A stretch of DNA of 64,000 nt from Pseudevernia furfuracea (taxonomy: Eukaryota; Ascomycota; Lecanoromycetes; Lecanorales; Parmeliaceae): the NCBI GenBank assembly GCA_022315425.1, contig JAIUPT010000017.1, forward strand, positions 682,001-746,000. The letters are read 5' to 3'. Shown here one piece after another: positions 21,801 through 34,848 of this stretch (within the stretch, counting starts at the first letter, position 1; the number at the start of each line of letters is the position of its first letter). The position numbers were made by a program, and so were the translations under genes. The notes under the pieces were generated by a model. It did not search any database. It saw nothing but the letters and a program-made list of their open reading frames with translations, and was not told where the DNA came from.

Positions 21801-24800
21801 ATCTATCTAACATCGAGTTAACGATATTAAGAACATATTTAAACAATATCTTAGCGAAAGACTAAATTTAATATTCAACGAGCTTAATAGAGTTTTTTAT
21901 TCTTTTCGTATCAAAAAAGAATAATAACTTACGACTATATATCGACTATCGAGAATTAAAAAAAGTTACGATAAAAAATCGTTATTCTTTGTCTTTAATT
22001 AGTGAGACTCTAAATCGTTTAAATAAAGTTAAGAGATTCACAAAATTGAATCTTAAGAATATATATTATCGTATTTGAATTTATAAGGGCGATGAGTGAA
22101 AGACTGCGTTTCGCACGCGTTATAATCACTTTGAGTACTTGATAATGTTATTTGATCTAATCAACGCCTCTACGACCTTTTAGACTAATATTAATAAGTT
22201 GTTAACGAGTTTAATTAACAATTTTTATATTATTTATTTTAATCACATTTTAATTTATTCGAGTTCATAAGAAGAATATTTAAATCATGTTAAACAAATT
22301 TTTAAAAGATTAAGACGTTTTAGTCTATACGTAAGTTCGAAGAAATGTAAATTTTTTATCATAGAAGTCGAATTTTTAAACTTTATAATATTTATTAATA
22401 ACGTCGTAATAAATAAACGTAGAATAAAAGTAATTTAAAAGTAATCGAGATTTAAGTTCTTTTATAAGATATAGATCTTTTTGAACTTTATAAATTTCTA
22501 TCGAAGATTTATTTATTACTATTCTTAAATTATTAAATTACTTATAAACTTGTTAAAGAATAGTATCAAGAAAATTAAGATAAAATCTTTTAACTAATCT
22601 ATTAAGACGAAGAAGACATTTCGACGACTTTATAAAATCTTTATAAAAGCGTCTCTTTTATATTACTTTAATTTAGAAATTCTCATTAGAGTGAAGACGA
22701 ATACTTTAAATTTCGACTTAATAAATACGGCGACCTTTTTACCCGGATCCAAGTTTAAGTTAATAATAATAAGCAATAACACTTAATTATATTTTATTCT
22801 CGAAAAATAATTTCTGTGAAGCGAAATTATGAAACTTATAACTAAAAGTTACTCGTTATCGTAATAATCTTCAAATAGTAACGTTATTATTTAAAAGAGA
22901 GTTTTTATTCTATGAAAGTATTTACGAATTATAACAATCTAAAGTACTTTATAAGAATAATGAGTTTAAATAAACGATAGATTAGATAAATAATGAAGTT
23001 ATTAATGTTTGATTTTTTTATTACACACAGATCAGAAGAGACAAATTCAGTCGATACGTCGTCAAGACGATCTAATTATAAGAATAAAAACGAGTCGCTA
23101 AATCAACTATTATTAACGTTATAATAGAAATTAACAGCGATAAAAGATCTAATGAGTTTTATATTTATTATTATTCGAATAATATATAAGTAAGATAAGA
23201 GTTATAAGCATACGAAGCGTAGCTTAAACGTTAGATTTCTCTTTATAATATATAGTTTAGATATAAATATATAATTTAATTTAATAACTAATAATAAGAA
23301 AGAAGTAACTGCTTAGAAGATAACACTTATAAATTTGATAATAGCTACAATTCAAGAGACTCATCTTGATATTATATATTCTTTAAGATTTAAAAAATCT
23401 TCAACTGCGAGAGTAGAGAGTTTAAACGAGATGCTTACTTAAAATATACATAACGTAACTATCGCGTAGCTTAACTTTATTATTAAGACTATTAATTATA
23501 AATAGCTCGTCTTACGCTTAGTAGTTCACATTGCGATAATAAGCGAAACGACATATAATTTTAATAATAAGTTCATCTTCGAGCTTATTAAAGCACTTTA
23601 GTTAAAAGACTTTTACGTTTAATAATAAAGAGAAGACGAAGCGTAAAACAAGCGAAAGAATAACGTCGAAGCTTAAATATAAAATAATTAGAGACTATTA
23701 AGATATAAGAACATGTTATACGTTCTCGAAGAAACTTCTATTCGCGAAGAACTATTAAAACGTTATTATAACAATTTCTTAACGAAACATTTCGATATTA
23801 ATAAGATATTAAAATTAATAACTAGAAAATACTATTAAGATAGTATTAAGATAGACGTGAAATCATATATAAATATATATAATGTCTATTAGAGAATAAA
23901 AATAAAGCGATATCGTTTATATAACGAGCTAAATGCGCTTTTTTAATTAAGTCGTTTTTAAAAGAAAATTATAATAAATTTTATCACGAATTTTTCTTTA
24001 AGTCGACGCAGAGACTGCGTTTATAATACGGTTTTTATAATTGTCGATAGATATATCAAAATAATAAGATATCTATTAATTATAAAGAAAATTAATATCT
24101 TCGATCTCGAACAGCTACTGATAAAAGAAATCTTTCTTCGATTTAATTTTTTAAAAGATATAATTATCGATCGTGATTCTATATTTACGAGTGCGTTTTG
24201 ATTATAAGTTTGTTATTAAATAAGAATAAAACGTAGACTAAGCACTATCTTTTATTCTTAAATTAATAATCAAATCAAACGATAAAATCAAATCTTAAAA
24301 TATTATCTTTGAGTTTTTTATAACGAGCAACAAAACGACTAAGCGAATCTCTTATTTATAGTCGAATATATCTATTAACAAAGTTAATATAAGACGTTGA
24401 ATTATAGTTTATTTTATATAATATACGATTATAATCTCGACTTCGAATTGAGAATCGAGAACGATTCTTCTTAAGAGAAGATATTAGCAACGAAAGAACA
24501 TATAAAAGAAATTTATGCGTTACGAGAAGAACTTACGAAACGTTAATAAAAAGTATTCGAATTATAAGCGAAGACGTATAACAAAAAGTATCAAATATAA
24601 TTCTTTTAGAAAGAAGACTTGATAATGTTATTAATCAAGAATTTCAAATAAAAACAATCAAATAAGAAGCTTTCGAATAAGATAATTGACTTATTTATTA
24701 TTCGAAATATTATAGACAAGTAAGCTTATCGATTAGCGCTTTTATTAATCTATCGTATATATAACGTTTTTTATATATCACTATTAAAACTCTATCGTCG

Positions 24801-25110
24801 TAGAGATAATAATACGATATTAATATACATAGCAGCGAAATTAATAAATAATAAAAAAGAATAAGAGATCGAAAAGATCTTAAATAAGCGAAAGCGTAAG
24901 AGTGAGACAAAATATCTTATTCGTTAAACTAAGTACTTTTATAAATATAATTAGTAAGTATTAAAAAAAGATATAAAATATTTATAAAGGTTATAAGATG
25001 TTTTTAAAAAGTCAAAGAAGCGAAAACGAAGAGCACGATAGATATATAAAAAATAATATCTTAAAGAATAACGATTTTAAAATTGCTCGAAGATATCGCA
25101 ATAAAAAAAG
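18880..25110 (+). pseudogene. Chromovirus gag-pol remnant (+ copy)
   Basis: Follows the - copy: gag (LNELDYISDVKFED near 18,880), then after the LINE insert the remaining gag, a nucleocapsid zinc knuckle with Cys turned to Tyr, protease and RT (KTAFRTRYNHFEYL near 22,107, YFNH), RNase H, integrase, and a degraded chromodomain near 24,870-25,010. Dozens of stops, mostly at former Trp and Gln codons. Not functional. Confidence 0.8.
19072..20050 (+). mobile_element. 5'-truncated LINE fragment with 13-bp target duplication
   Basis: 979 bp from the 3' end of the LINE family at 29,407, ending in an AAATC-type tail (ACAAATCAAATCA). AATGCTCTTTAAG occurs at both sides (19,059-19,071 and 20,051-20,063). 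The host sequence on both sides is chromovirus gag, as shown by alignment with the uninterrupted - copy around 46,400. Confidence 0.9.
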
Positions 25111-25139
25111 ATATTTAAAGACTAAAGAGAATCGAAAAA

Positions 25140-26250
25140 ATACAACTTATAAATAGCGTAAAATATATCTATCATATCTAATTTAAAGATTAGACGTATT
25201 AAAGATATCGACGTAAGATTAGATTACTTCGTCTCTTATATTATTTCGTTCTTATTTTCTTAATCTCTCTCGTTATTATTCTTATTCTCGTTCTTCTTCT
25301 CGTCGTTCGCATTAATTTTCTAAATAATAATATTCATATTTAATTTCTTTAACTCTTTAATTTTAGTGGCGACGAACTCGATAAAAGAGACGACGAAAGA
25401 CGTTAAAAAAACGAGAACTTCGTTAGAAAAAAACGATTTAAAGACGTCGATCTCGTCGACGAGAGTCTCGTTCCCTTCGTTGTTATCGTTATTATCTTAA
25501 TTATTTTTATTATTATTGTAATCGTCGCTATCTTCGTTGTTGTTACGATTATTATCGTTTTCGTTATTACTATTATTAAAAGACGACGAAGAGAAGTCTA
25601 ATGAAGAAGAGAGAAAGATTAAATTAAGCGACGAAAGACTCGTTTAAAAATAACGTTAATATAATCGAAGCGTGATGTTAACGAACTCGAGACATATATA
25701 AAAAAACGTATAATATTATATATACTTCGAAGGGTCTTCGACAAATTGCGAAGAGTTCTAGTCTAATCTAGAATCCTCGTTAATATGTCGAGTTTCTTAT
25801 ATTTATCTAAACGATTTTATATTCGTTGATGAGCTGAGAATAGCTTATTAAAAATCGTTGAACTTAACGCATTAACGTCGAACGACTAATATAGTTATAG
25901 TAATACGAGTCTCAACGACGTCACATCGAATAAGCGTATCTTATAAGACGAAACACGTTATTCGCGAACGCACGAACGACGACAATTGTCGAAATCTATC
26001 AATACTTCAATTAATTCATATTTTGTTTACGCTATCAATGCGTTTTAAATAGAAATATATATAGTCACGTAGTTGACTTTCTCTTTCGCATAATTATTAT
26101 ATCGTGTCAAATTATTATTCTCGTTGTCAAATTTGTTATTGTATAACTCTGCGTCGTGCTTTTAAGTACGACGCGTACAACGACAGCACGAATTCTTTAA
26201 AAGTTATTTAATTGTACGAGTAAATCGTATAACGAGCATCGCGAAGACGA
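25140..26250 (-). pseudogene. Antisense ORF of the chromovirus (+ copy), mutated
   Basis: The - strand reads IEFVATKIKELKKLNMNIII, then KINANDEKKNENKNNNERD. In the other copy (40,261-41,343, + strand) the same frame reads IEFVAAKTRKLKKLNMNVII and RIDANEEEKKNENKNNNESN. Substitutions are mostly conservative. Stops fall where Trp codons would be expected. Limits are approximate. Confidence 0.6.
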
Positions 26251-26801
26251 GCTAAAAGTGTGTTAATAACGTATACGAAAATCGAGAAGTTTAGACTTAC
26301 GATTAATAATATAAGAATCGCGAAAACAATTAAAGCTATTATAATTAAAGAGATAATACGATAATATTTAATATAAATATAAGAGATGTGATATCTACGT
26401 TTGATAGCTGTGAATCAAAATAAAGAGAAGTGTGTTTTGCTAAAAACAAAAAGTTTAAAAAAACAAACTTATATATAACTCACGACTAGCGTATAGTAAT
26501 TATTCACGTCGAGTATTTATAACGACGACGACGCGATAGCGTAACTCACGACTCAAACAATAAGAGATATCAACAACGTCGACAAACTTTACGTTATTTA
26601 CGATTATATAAACATTTTTATTTTTATGCGTAAGACGTAAAGATATCATAATCTACGTATTTTAAATTGAGATTTATAATATCAGCGCGAAGCTAATCTA
26701 AAAGAACTCTTTTTCTTATATTCTCTTTGAGATTTAAAGAATTTTAATAAGTCTATTTAGAGCAATAAATTCGAGAACGAATTCTTGAAGAAAGAAGATT
26801 A

Positions 26802-27069
26802 TATTGATAGCGAATCTAAGAGAATAGTTGTCGTATAAGCTCGAGAATTGTCGAGCGTAATCGAATCGCTTGATATACGCATGTCAAGCGAATTCTTGAC
26901 GTGAGAAGCTTAAGAGAGTTAGATCTCGAAGTTTCTTATTTTTCTTTCTTAAGAATTAGTCTTACTATTAGATATACTATACGTAATATATATATCTTCG
27001 CTAAGTTCACATTGCTACACAATTCTAGTCTGTCTTATATATATCTATATTATATAAGTCAGTCTAACA
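26802..27069 (+). repeat. 3' LTR of + chromovirus
   Basis: 268 bp ending AGTCAGTCTAACA, followed by GTTAT. Less mutated than the 5' LTR. Confidence 0.85.
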
Positions 27070-27074
27070 GTTAT

Positions 27075-27421
27075 TAAGATATCTTATTTAGAATATTTTA
27101 TAAAATATTATAAATTTATATCGTCTTATAAGATATTTTACTTTAAGATAATTTTATATCTTTTATAAAGATATAATATTTAATCTTCTCGATCTTATAT
27201 TATATTATAATATAAGATTAATTAAAATAGAATATCTCGTGAAATATATTATATCTTCTCGACTAGTACTTATTAAGTATCGTATTAAGTGCTCTTAGAA
27301 GTACTCTTAGCAGTACTCTTAGTATTACTATTCTAGTTATTATTCTAGTTATTATTCTAGTTATTATTCTAGTTAGCAGTAATCTTCGATTAGCATTATT
27401 ATTCTAGTTAGTAGTAATCTT
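27075..27421. repeat. RIP-mutated DNA and right block of the 30-bp minisatellite
   Basis: AT-rich sequence to about 27,285, then minisatellite units in inverted orientation (ATTATTCTAGTTAGTAGTA). Its end, TAGTAGTAATCTT (27,409-27,421), is the target duplication of the next element. Confidence 0.75.
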
Positions 27422-28778
27422 GATTTGATTTGATTTTTATACTCGTTTCTATCTAAACTGCGAAAGATAATTACGAGCTACTTCGTAGACAATGATTTTC
27501 TGTATCATTATATGCGTAAGAGAAATCTTTAAGTGTCGTCGTCTAACGTACGTGTTATTTAGAATAAAAACTTTTACTTTCTGCTTAGACGCACGCTACA
27601 TATCACACTAAGTATTATAACATTCAGATCTTGACTGATTGTATAATAAGGACGTTGTCTGCTTCTCGAGTTGATCAAAAAGTCTAATCTAACTGCGTGA
27701 TACACTGAATCACGACGTTACGCGACGGAATCGCGATTAATATAGTTGTAACGACTATACTATATAAAGAGAAGACGATGTTGAGATGATATGATTACGA
27801 CTCACTTCGTAGTTAGTCTGATATTACTAATCTCGATGAACGAGGTCGATTTTAGTGATAATGTAAGTTATTCGAAAGACTCGAGAGCTTGCGCTTTTAT
27901 ATTTGCGTTCAACTATCGAATAAGAAGATCGATAATTATAGTTGACGTTAGATCTTAGAGCGAGATTTAACGAGAGAGATAGAATATCGAGATAAAAAGT
28001 ATCGATTACGTATCGTTGCTGCTTCGATAGTTGACGTTATTAATTTAAATTATTAACTCGAACGAGAGTGAGAAGTTCTCATATTCACGCGTTCGTGTAA
28101 AGTCTTGACGCGATCTCGCGTTATGAAAACTTTGCTCAGAAGAGATAAGATTCTGAGAAGAGAATTCGGCGCGCGATTAATCGATTTCTATATAGTATTG
28201 TTACTCGTTGAGCACGTAAAGCTGATTTTAGAGAATAAATTTTATAGTGAATATATCGAAAAGACTCTATAGAAGGGTAGATGTTATCGTTGAGAATAGA
28301 ACGCGATAGACGTATAAACGCACGCGACAGCGAAAGCGAGAGTTAAGTATCTTCTTAATATAAGCATAATCTAAACTGTTTCGACTTTGTTTTTCGTTAT
28401 TTTCGTTACGTTATATTCTCGAAGCGAGCATCGTGAAAGAGAAGATAAATATTTATAATCTCTTCAATTATATCGAGATCACACGCCCTCGCGCAGCTAA
28501 TGTGAAGTGATTAGTTATTAATATGTCTTTTATCTCTAGTCACTCGACACTTCTTAGACGTAAAGTGAACGCGTTGCTGCGAGATTTGTTTTCGTTCGTT
28601 CGTTGTTGCTGTTGCTACTGCTGATCTCGCTCGCGTCGCGTTGTCGCATCGTCGCATCGTTTTTATCTCTCTGAGATTACTTGACTCTGCTACACACTGT
28701 AAGCAACGCTGGGTCGTTGTTTATAGCGATAGCAGGTTCGTAGCCGACAGCACGTACAGCTGAATCTCGTTGCCAGCC
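27422..28778 (-). mobile_element. Non-autonomous element with LINE-like 3' tail, 13-bp target duplication
   Basis: 1,357 bp flanked by TAGTAGTAATCTT on both sides (27,409-27,421 and 28,779-28,791). On the - strand it ends in ACGAGTATAAAAATCAAATC, nearly the same as the LINE at 29,407, and about 60 bp before it are related too. The rest shows no similarity to the LINE coding region and no long frame. It is less RIP-mutated than its surroundings. It was probably mobilised by the LINE machinery through the shared tail. Confidence 0.8.
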
Positions 28779-28791
28779 TAGTAGTAATCTT

Positions 28792-29393
28792 AATATTACT
28801 ATTCTAGTTAATAAAAGTCTTAATATCACTATTCTAGTTATTATTTTAATTAGTAATACTTTTAGTATAGTGCTTTTAATAGAATTCTTATTATATTCGT
28901 TATATTTTATAAGATATTCTAGATTTATATCGTTTCATAATATAATATTAATAAAATCTCATATTATTTTATTGTAATCTAAAATCTAGAGATCTTATAT
29001 TATATTATATTATAATATAAGATAAGAGATTAATGTTTTATATTATCTTATATTTTTTCGATTAGTAGAACTTACTCGCTAACGACTACGTATTATAATT
29101 ATTAAATAATTAAATAAATTTAAGAGAAATCTATATAACAAATAAGATAGACTTTATTTAATTAATTTAAATAATAAAAAAGAACGTTATAATAATAAAA
29201 AATATTAAATATATATAATAAAAGAGTAAGCTATTTTTTTTTAAATTATATATATTTATTTTTAATAAGTTAAATCTTAAGATATTCGTATTAGAGTTAG
29301 CTACGCTTTAAAATATTATAATTATATTATTATATAAAATAACGAGTTGATAACTATAATCTTTATTTCGACAAACGCGAATTAAATAAATAA
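28792..29393. repeat. Minisatellite end and RIP-mutated DNA
   Basis: Minisatellite units to about 28,870, then AT-rich DNA with no coding frame. The stretch around 28,885-28,950 resembles the empty insertion site of the + chromovirus (TTCGTTAT then ATTTTATAAGATATT). Confidence 0.6.
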
Positions 29394-30399
29394 ATTAATT
29401 AGTTGATTTGATTTGATTTTATACTCGTGTCTACTCAAGCTACGAAGAGTAATTACGAGCTACTGCTTAGACTATATTGTAAGAGAAATCTTTCTTCGAC
29501 TAGTCGAAACAGGGTAAAAACTCTCGCTATTCTTTCTTATCGCATCTTCTTATCGCATAGTCTTTCTATCACACTGCGTTTCTTAGTCTATTCGTACGAA
29601 TTCGTATATCTTCTTGAAGTACTTGTTGCTACTTCTATTATTGCCTGCTATATAACTGCTTCTTAGTCAGCGAGAACTATTCTAAAAAATCAATCGAGAT
29701 CAGTTATCGCGCTGCGATCTTTGTCTCTCGCGAGATTATTAACATCTCTCTTAGATTAGCTATCTTAGTCTTCTTTAAAAGAGTTTATTTCTCGCTTCTC
29801 AGTCTTGAATAGAATAGAAGAACGTGTCTAATATTCTATTTTCTTTAGTCACACTCGTATACGAAAGAGAGTATTTTAGAAACTTTATATATATATAGAA
29901 AGTGTGTTAGATCAATCTTTTCTGTTCGTAGCTGAATTAGAACGAAGCTCTCTACTTTTATTAAATCTTTATAAAGAGATCTTCTATTTGATTATAAATC
30001 TTTTCTTTGTGCGGGATTACGTCGTTCTTTTAAGATCTTAGTCTAATATTAAGCTCACACTGCTTTCTAGACTGCTTTTTATTAGTCTTTAATAAGATCT
30101 CTAACTCTTCTTAATATTCTTTCTTCGTCAGATATCTGTAGAGAGTCTTAATTTTCGAATCGAAGTGTTTTTAAAACTCACTCTTCTTTATCTTTTACTG
30201 AGATCTAGAGAATTACTCGTCTTTTATCTCGTTTCTTTCTTAGCTTTCTTCGAATTCTCATATTTTCTAACTTCGTAACGAGATAACTATCTTTAAATGC
30301 TTGATTTCGAAATATTACTTAATTTATCGTGATTTAAAGAGAGAAAATCTCTATCTCTGCTTCGACGACTCTCTTATTAATAACTTTATATATCTCGAC

Positions 30400-33300
30400 T
30401 ACTCTTCGCAGACATCTATTCTGTATAGTCTTTAAGATCTTAACGTGAGATCGCTTGTTATCTCGAAAATCTCGTAATGTGTGTCACGTTGCTGCTGCGT
30501 ATGTTATCGCTAATCGTACGATAGAGTTATATACTTGTCTTGCTTTATTTAATGTAACGTCTCATATTAAGACTGCAGTTATTGATAATACTCTATATTG
30601 CGATTTCATCTTGATCTTAACTTCTCTAATATGAGATTCTTCACGAAGTTTATCGTCGATCTGTAGTCTTAACACGCGAATACTAGTCTTTGACTTTGTC
30701 GTTATAGAGTCTAGATCGACGCTAGCTCTCATATTGAACTTCTTTGAACTTCTTGTTAGGTGAATTAACTCGTATTTCTTTGACGCGAACGTCGCTTTAT
30801 GAGTCTCTATTTATTATAAATAGATTTCGTGTGCTTTTTTAAGAGTCTCGTAGTTTGTCTTAGTGCTCTTCTCATATATTAACAGATAAATATCATCAAC
30901 GAATTCTCTTACTTGCAGTTTCAATTTGATCTTCGTATATCTCTCAATCAAGAAAGCGTTAAAGAATAGAAAAAGAATAGACGATATCGAAGATCTCTGT
31001 GAGATTCTCGTCTTTACAGACTTTAGTCTACTTGTTATTCTTTTTAGAGTAAGAGAGATTTCTCTGTTAGTAAGAAAGCTTCTTATTTAGTTCACAATTA
31101 GCTTCGAAATTCTCTTCTGTCTATGATTGTGAAGCAGACGATAATAGAAGACGTTATCGAAAGCCTCTGTTATATCTAGTAAGAGAAGGCTAACAACTTT
31201 GTTCTTTTTATAATTTCAGACTGTGTATACTACATCTATTATCGTTTTTAAGACTATCTTCGTAAATCTCTTTCTTCTAACTCTTATCTGTTTTAATAAA
31301 AGAAGATCATTATCTTCTGCGCAGTTACTAAGTCTGCGTGCAATCACTATCTTTAATGTCTTTCTCAGTGTACTTAAGAGTGTTATTGATCTATACGACT
31401 TCGATTCGAAGTAGTCCTCCTTCTTTGACTTTCTTAACACAATAGTATTAGTCTTATAAAACTTCTTAGAGTGATAGCTCACGTCTACGCATGTCTAAAA
31501 TAAGTGTCTAAACTTAAAGAGTAGCTTCTCTATAACTAGTCTTAAAAAGCGATTTGATAGATTATCTATCTCTGAAGCTTTGTCTGATTTTGATTTAAAG
31601 ATAGTCTTACGTATCTCTTTCTTCGTAATCTAACTACTTATTAACAACGAAGAAGAATAGACTGCTTTTAGAATATCGAAGATATCTATTTAAGAGAAAG
31701 AAGAAAAGAAAGTCTTTCTTAGAGCATTAACTTTTTCTTTAAACGTAATAATTAGACTCTTCTCTGTTCTTCTTATTGACGAGAACTTCGATAGAGACTT
31801 AAGACATATACTATCGTTTTTCGCCCAGCTGACTATATCTTAAATCTCTCTAAATGATTACGTCATCTCGTGCACTCTTCTACGAAAGTGAAAAGTCTTG
31901 ATCTTACTTATTATCTTATCTCTCTTCTTAAGTGTCGCTCTTCATATATACTCTGCGTGCTCGCTACGACTAACTCGATATCGAAATATCTTAGTCTTCG
32001 CTTTCTTTATTGTTAGACTACACTCTTTATTTTAAAATAACTTATCTTTTTCTAACGATTTAGCTCACGATATTATATTCTTCACTATCTTATTAAGTTC
32101 TCTATAAAGCAAACTAATATAATTATCGATCTACTTCGAATTTGTTAAAGAATCTAATAAGAGTGTCGCGTCTAGTACTTGAGCTTCTCTCGCTATCTCT
32201 TCTGATTTTATTATCTTTTAAGCACGACGTCGCTATTTCGAAGCGCTCTTCGTTGTCAAATCGAGCTTCGTGAGTATTAAGAGATAATTCGAGTCATGCT
32301 ATAGATTCGATTTTACTTAATAACGAACTATTATCTTCGTTATCTCTGAAGTAATAAAGACTAGATCGATCGCACTTTTTTATTCTCGAGATCTTCACGT
32401 TACTACTCTCTTTAATAAGACTAGATTTATTCTTTTCTCTATAATTACTACAATTAGATCGTTCGTTTCTTTATAATACGAGAATCTATTAGAATTATTT
32501 CAATTAAAATAATATAGATTGAAGTTCTCGAATAAGAGATGCTTCTCAGACTTCTATAGAAGCTCTAAAATCTATAATAGACTAAAGAGATTCTCTGTCG
32601 AGAATAGCGATGAACTCGAATTATAAATATTATAAATTAAGAGTCTCTCGATTCGATTCGCTTTCTCTTTCTATCTGAGTCGAATTCTCAACGTACTTAT
32701 ATTCTTTATCACGAACTTCACATTTTAATTCTTCGAGTTTAGTCTCTTATTGATATAGAAGCACACTCTCGTATTCTTTCTCGAGCGATATGTTAAATAA
32801 AACTAACTAGTCTTTGAGTTGTACGAGAATTCTATATGCGAGTTGAAGCTTGATTCTTGAATCGCAAGTACGTTAGTATCTTAAATTTCTACGTCTGTTA
32901 ACAAGATAGTTATTATTCTCAGTTCATTTCTTATATTGTACTGCAAGATTCTTAACGTCGCGATATTCTTTATAGATCATCGTTATTTAATATCTTTATA
33001 TCTTCTTGATCTGTAATTACTTCTACTTGCTGTGCTAACTACATAACGCTTATCATCTCTTTTAACGTTAAGTTATACATTATCTTCTTAGAGACGAAGA
33101 TCTCGTTGATAGAACTTCTCTGTTAAGGAGAAGATTACGTAATCTTTTCGAAAACACTCGATGCTGCGATTATTTGCTGTTCTAGCGCTTTAGCGATAAT
33201 AGAGAATTAAAAGCGTGTCGTTAATCTCTCTACTTTTTATTTATTTCTCTATATACTCTAACTTCTTCTCTGAGTCTTTAACGTCTTTCTTAACTCGATT
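30400..33300 (-). pseudogene. LINE ORF2 remnant (endonuclease and reverse transcriptase)
   Basis: The RT part is best preserved: an 88-codon open piece at 31,482-31,216 (FYKTNTIVLRKSKKEDYFES..IVIARRLSNCAED), then RISQRSSISSILFLFFNAFL and REFVDDIYLLIYEKS with the FVDD catalytic box, and KYELIHLTRSSKKFNMRASV further on. These match RT domains 1-6 of Tad1-type elements. Many in-frame stops. Limits approximate. Confidence 0.75.
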
Positions 33301-34430
33301 ATCTCTGAAGCTGTCTTTCTCTTCTTCTTTGAGTCTATTAATATAAATTCGTTATTTCTTTTTAAAGGTGTCGAAGGTGATTTCTCTCTTAGCGACTTAT
33401 ATAGTAGAGACTTAGTCGCTATTCTCTGACGCGTTCTCTAAGCTTCTCTAATTCTTATTAAACAGATCTTCTCGTACGCTGCGTGATCTATGCTCTCGCA
33501 GTCAGCGTAAATCTTTAATATCTCTGACGTCTTCTTTTAATGACTACGTGTGTTATGATCTTAACTGTATTCTGCGCAGCGCGTAGAGTTTAAACACTCT
33601 CTAGTCATATGTCTCTGTTTTTGATAATTATAACACTGTATAACTATTGTTATCTAATCAAATCTTTTCACTCTCTTCATCTTACTTATCTCGATTAGAT
33701 ACTTTCTAATAAGGTCGTTAATTATCTTCGTCGTCGCGACGTGCAGCATTAGAGAGAAGTATAGCTTTCTCTCTCTCTTTACTGTCGCGTCAACGTCGTA
33801 ATATTATCGTGTCTTAACTATCTCGAGTTCTGAGTGTAGGCTTCGATTCTCTATCTCTATTCTTTTCTTAATAACAGTCTAATTGTCTATATCGAATTTC
33901 GAAATTCTTATCTCGTGAATCATTACTAAAAAGAACTTTCTCACTATTACTATCGAGTTATATATCTTTAATACTCATCTTATATCTTTTTCGAGAGTCT
34001 CTCTAATCTCTTACGTAGTCGTCTATAGTAATAGATCTTCGCTTCGAAGTCTATTTATTATAACGATCTGCTCTAACGAGATATGCTTTTATTTATTCTT
34101 GAAGGCGACGAGAATTCTCTCGCTCTTTATCTTCTTTATTGTTATTCTTTTCTTCTCTCTATATATAACTATCAAGATCTAACGCTTCTTTCTCGTATTC
34201 TCGATCTCGAACGATATTAGACGTAAGACTAACTCCGTTGCTTCGTTTATTGTTAATTCGAACGAGTTTCTCTATACTTAGCTTTCTACTAAGAATCTAT
34301 TTCGCGTGAAAGTACTTCTTCAGCTATCGTAACTCTCTTATAAATTCTATTTTTTACTCTTTCTCTGACGTTCTTCGTTAGCTTTCTATATGTATACTTT
34401 GACCTAATCTATGCTCCCCTAAAGCACCTT

Positions 34431-34724
34431 TCAAGTTGACGCGTTTAGATCCTCGTATGACGTGTTTTCTATGATTTTTAAAGTCGTAATAGTCGCAGTT
34501 ATCTGTTTCTCCGCGTTTTCCACGTGTAGACTTGCTCTCCGTTCGTTATTATTTGTTAGTGACGACGATATTCTTCTCGTCGCGTTTTCGTGTCCCTCTC
34601 CTTCTCCGCTCTCGCGTCGACGACGCTCCCCTCTCTTATCGATAGCATAGTCTGCTGCTATTGCCTTAGTTGTCTCCTCCTTGCGTTTCTTAAACGCTTC
34701 GCTATCTGTTATTTTTCGACTCAT
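34431..34724 (-). pseudogene. LINE ORF1 N-terminus
   Basis: The first 97 codons of LINE ORF1, beginning MSRKITDSEAFKKRKEET, charged and coiled-coil-like. It ends at a TGA at 34,431 but related coding continues in shifted frames towards the zinc knuckles. ORF1 proteins bind LINE RNA. Truncated, so not functional. Confidence 0.6.
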
Positions 34725-34848
34725 CTCGTTTATCTCTTCTATAAATTTAGATATTTCTTTATTAAATATTAAATTAAATTCTTTTATCTTAAGTTTAAGA
34801 AATTTATAACGAAAGAAAAAAAGAAGATAAAGATCATTAATTAGTTGA

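Larger units (their letters stand above)
18462..27074 (+). mobile_element. Chromodomain Ty3/Gypsy retrotransposon, RIP-mutated, + copy
   Basis: LTRs of 268 bp at 18,473-18,740 and 26,802-27,069. GTTAT occurs at 18,462-18,466 and 27,070-27,074 as the likely target duplication, with 6 extra bases (AGCGAG) before the 5' LTR. A 979-bp LINE fragment is inserted at 19,072. Without it the element is about 7.6 kb, the same as the - copy at 39,393. Gag, RT, integrase and chromodomain can be followed only through many stops. The RT catalytic box, YLDD in the other copy, reads YFNH here (about 22,223-22,234), so both Asp are lost. An antisense frame lies before the 3' LTR. Confidence 0.88.
29407..34835 (-). 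mobile_element. Full-length Tad1-like LINE, RIP-mutated, 13-bp target duplication
   Basis: 5,429 bp flanked by ATTAATTAGTTGA (29,394-29,406 and 34,836-34,848). On the - strand: a 111-bp 5' UTR, ORF1 from 34,724, zinc knuckles around 33,560-33,670 (QCYNYQKQRHMTREC, CAEYS, then a third near HAAYEKIC), an endonuclease region, reverse transcriptase about 31,500-30,500 (NTIVLRKSKKEDY, SYRSITLLSTLRKTL, FVDD at about 30,890), and a 3' tail of AAATC repeats. This ORF1 knuckle plus EN plus RT order is that of fungal Tad1/I-clade LINEs. Stops scattered through ORF2 make it inactive. Confidence 0.88.
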
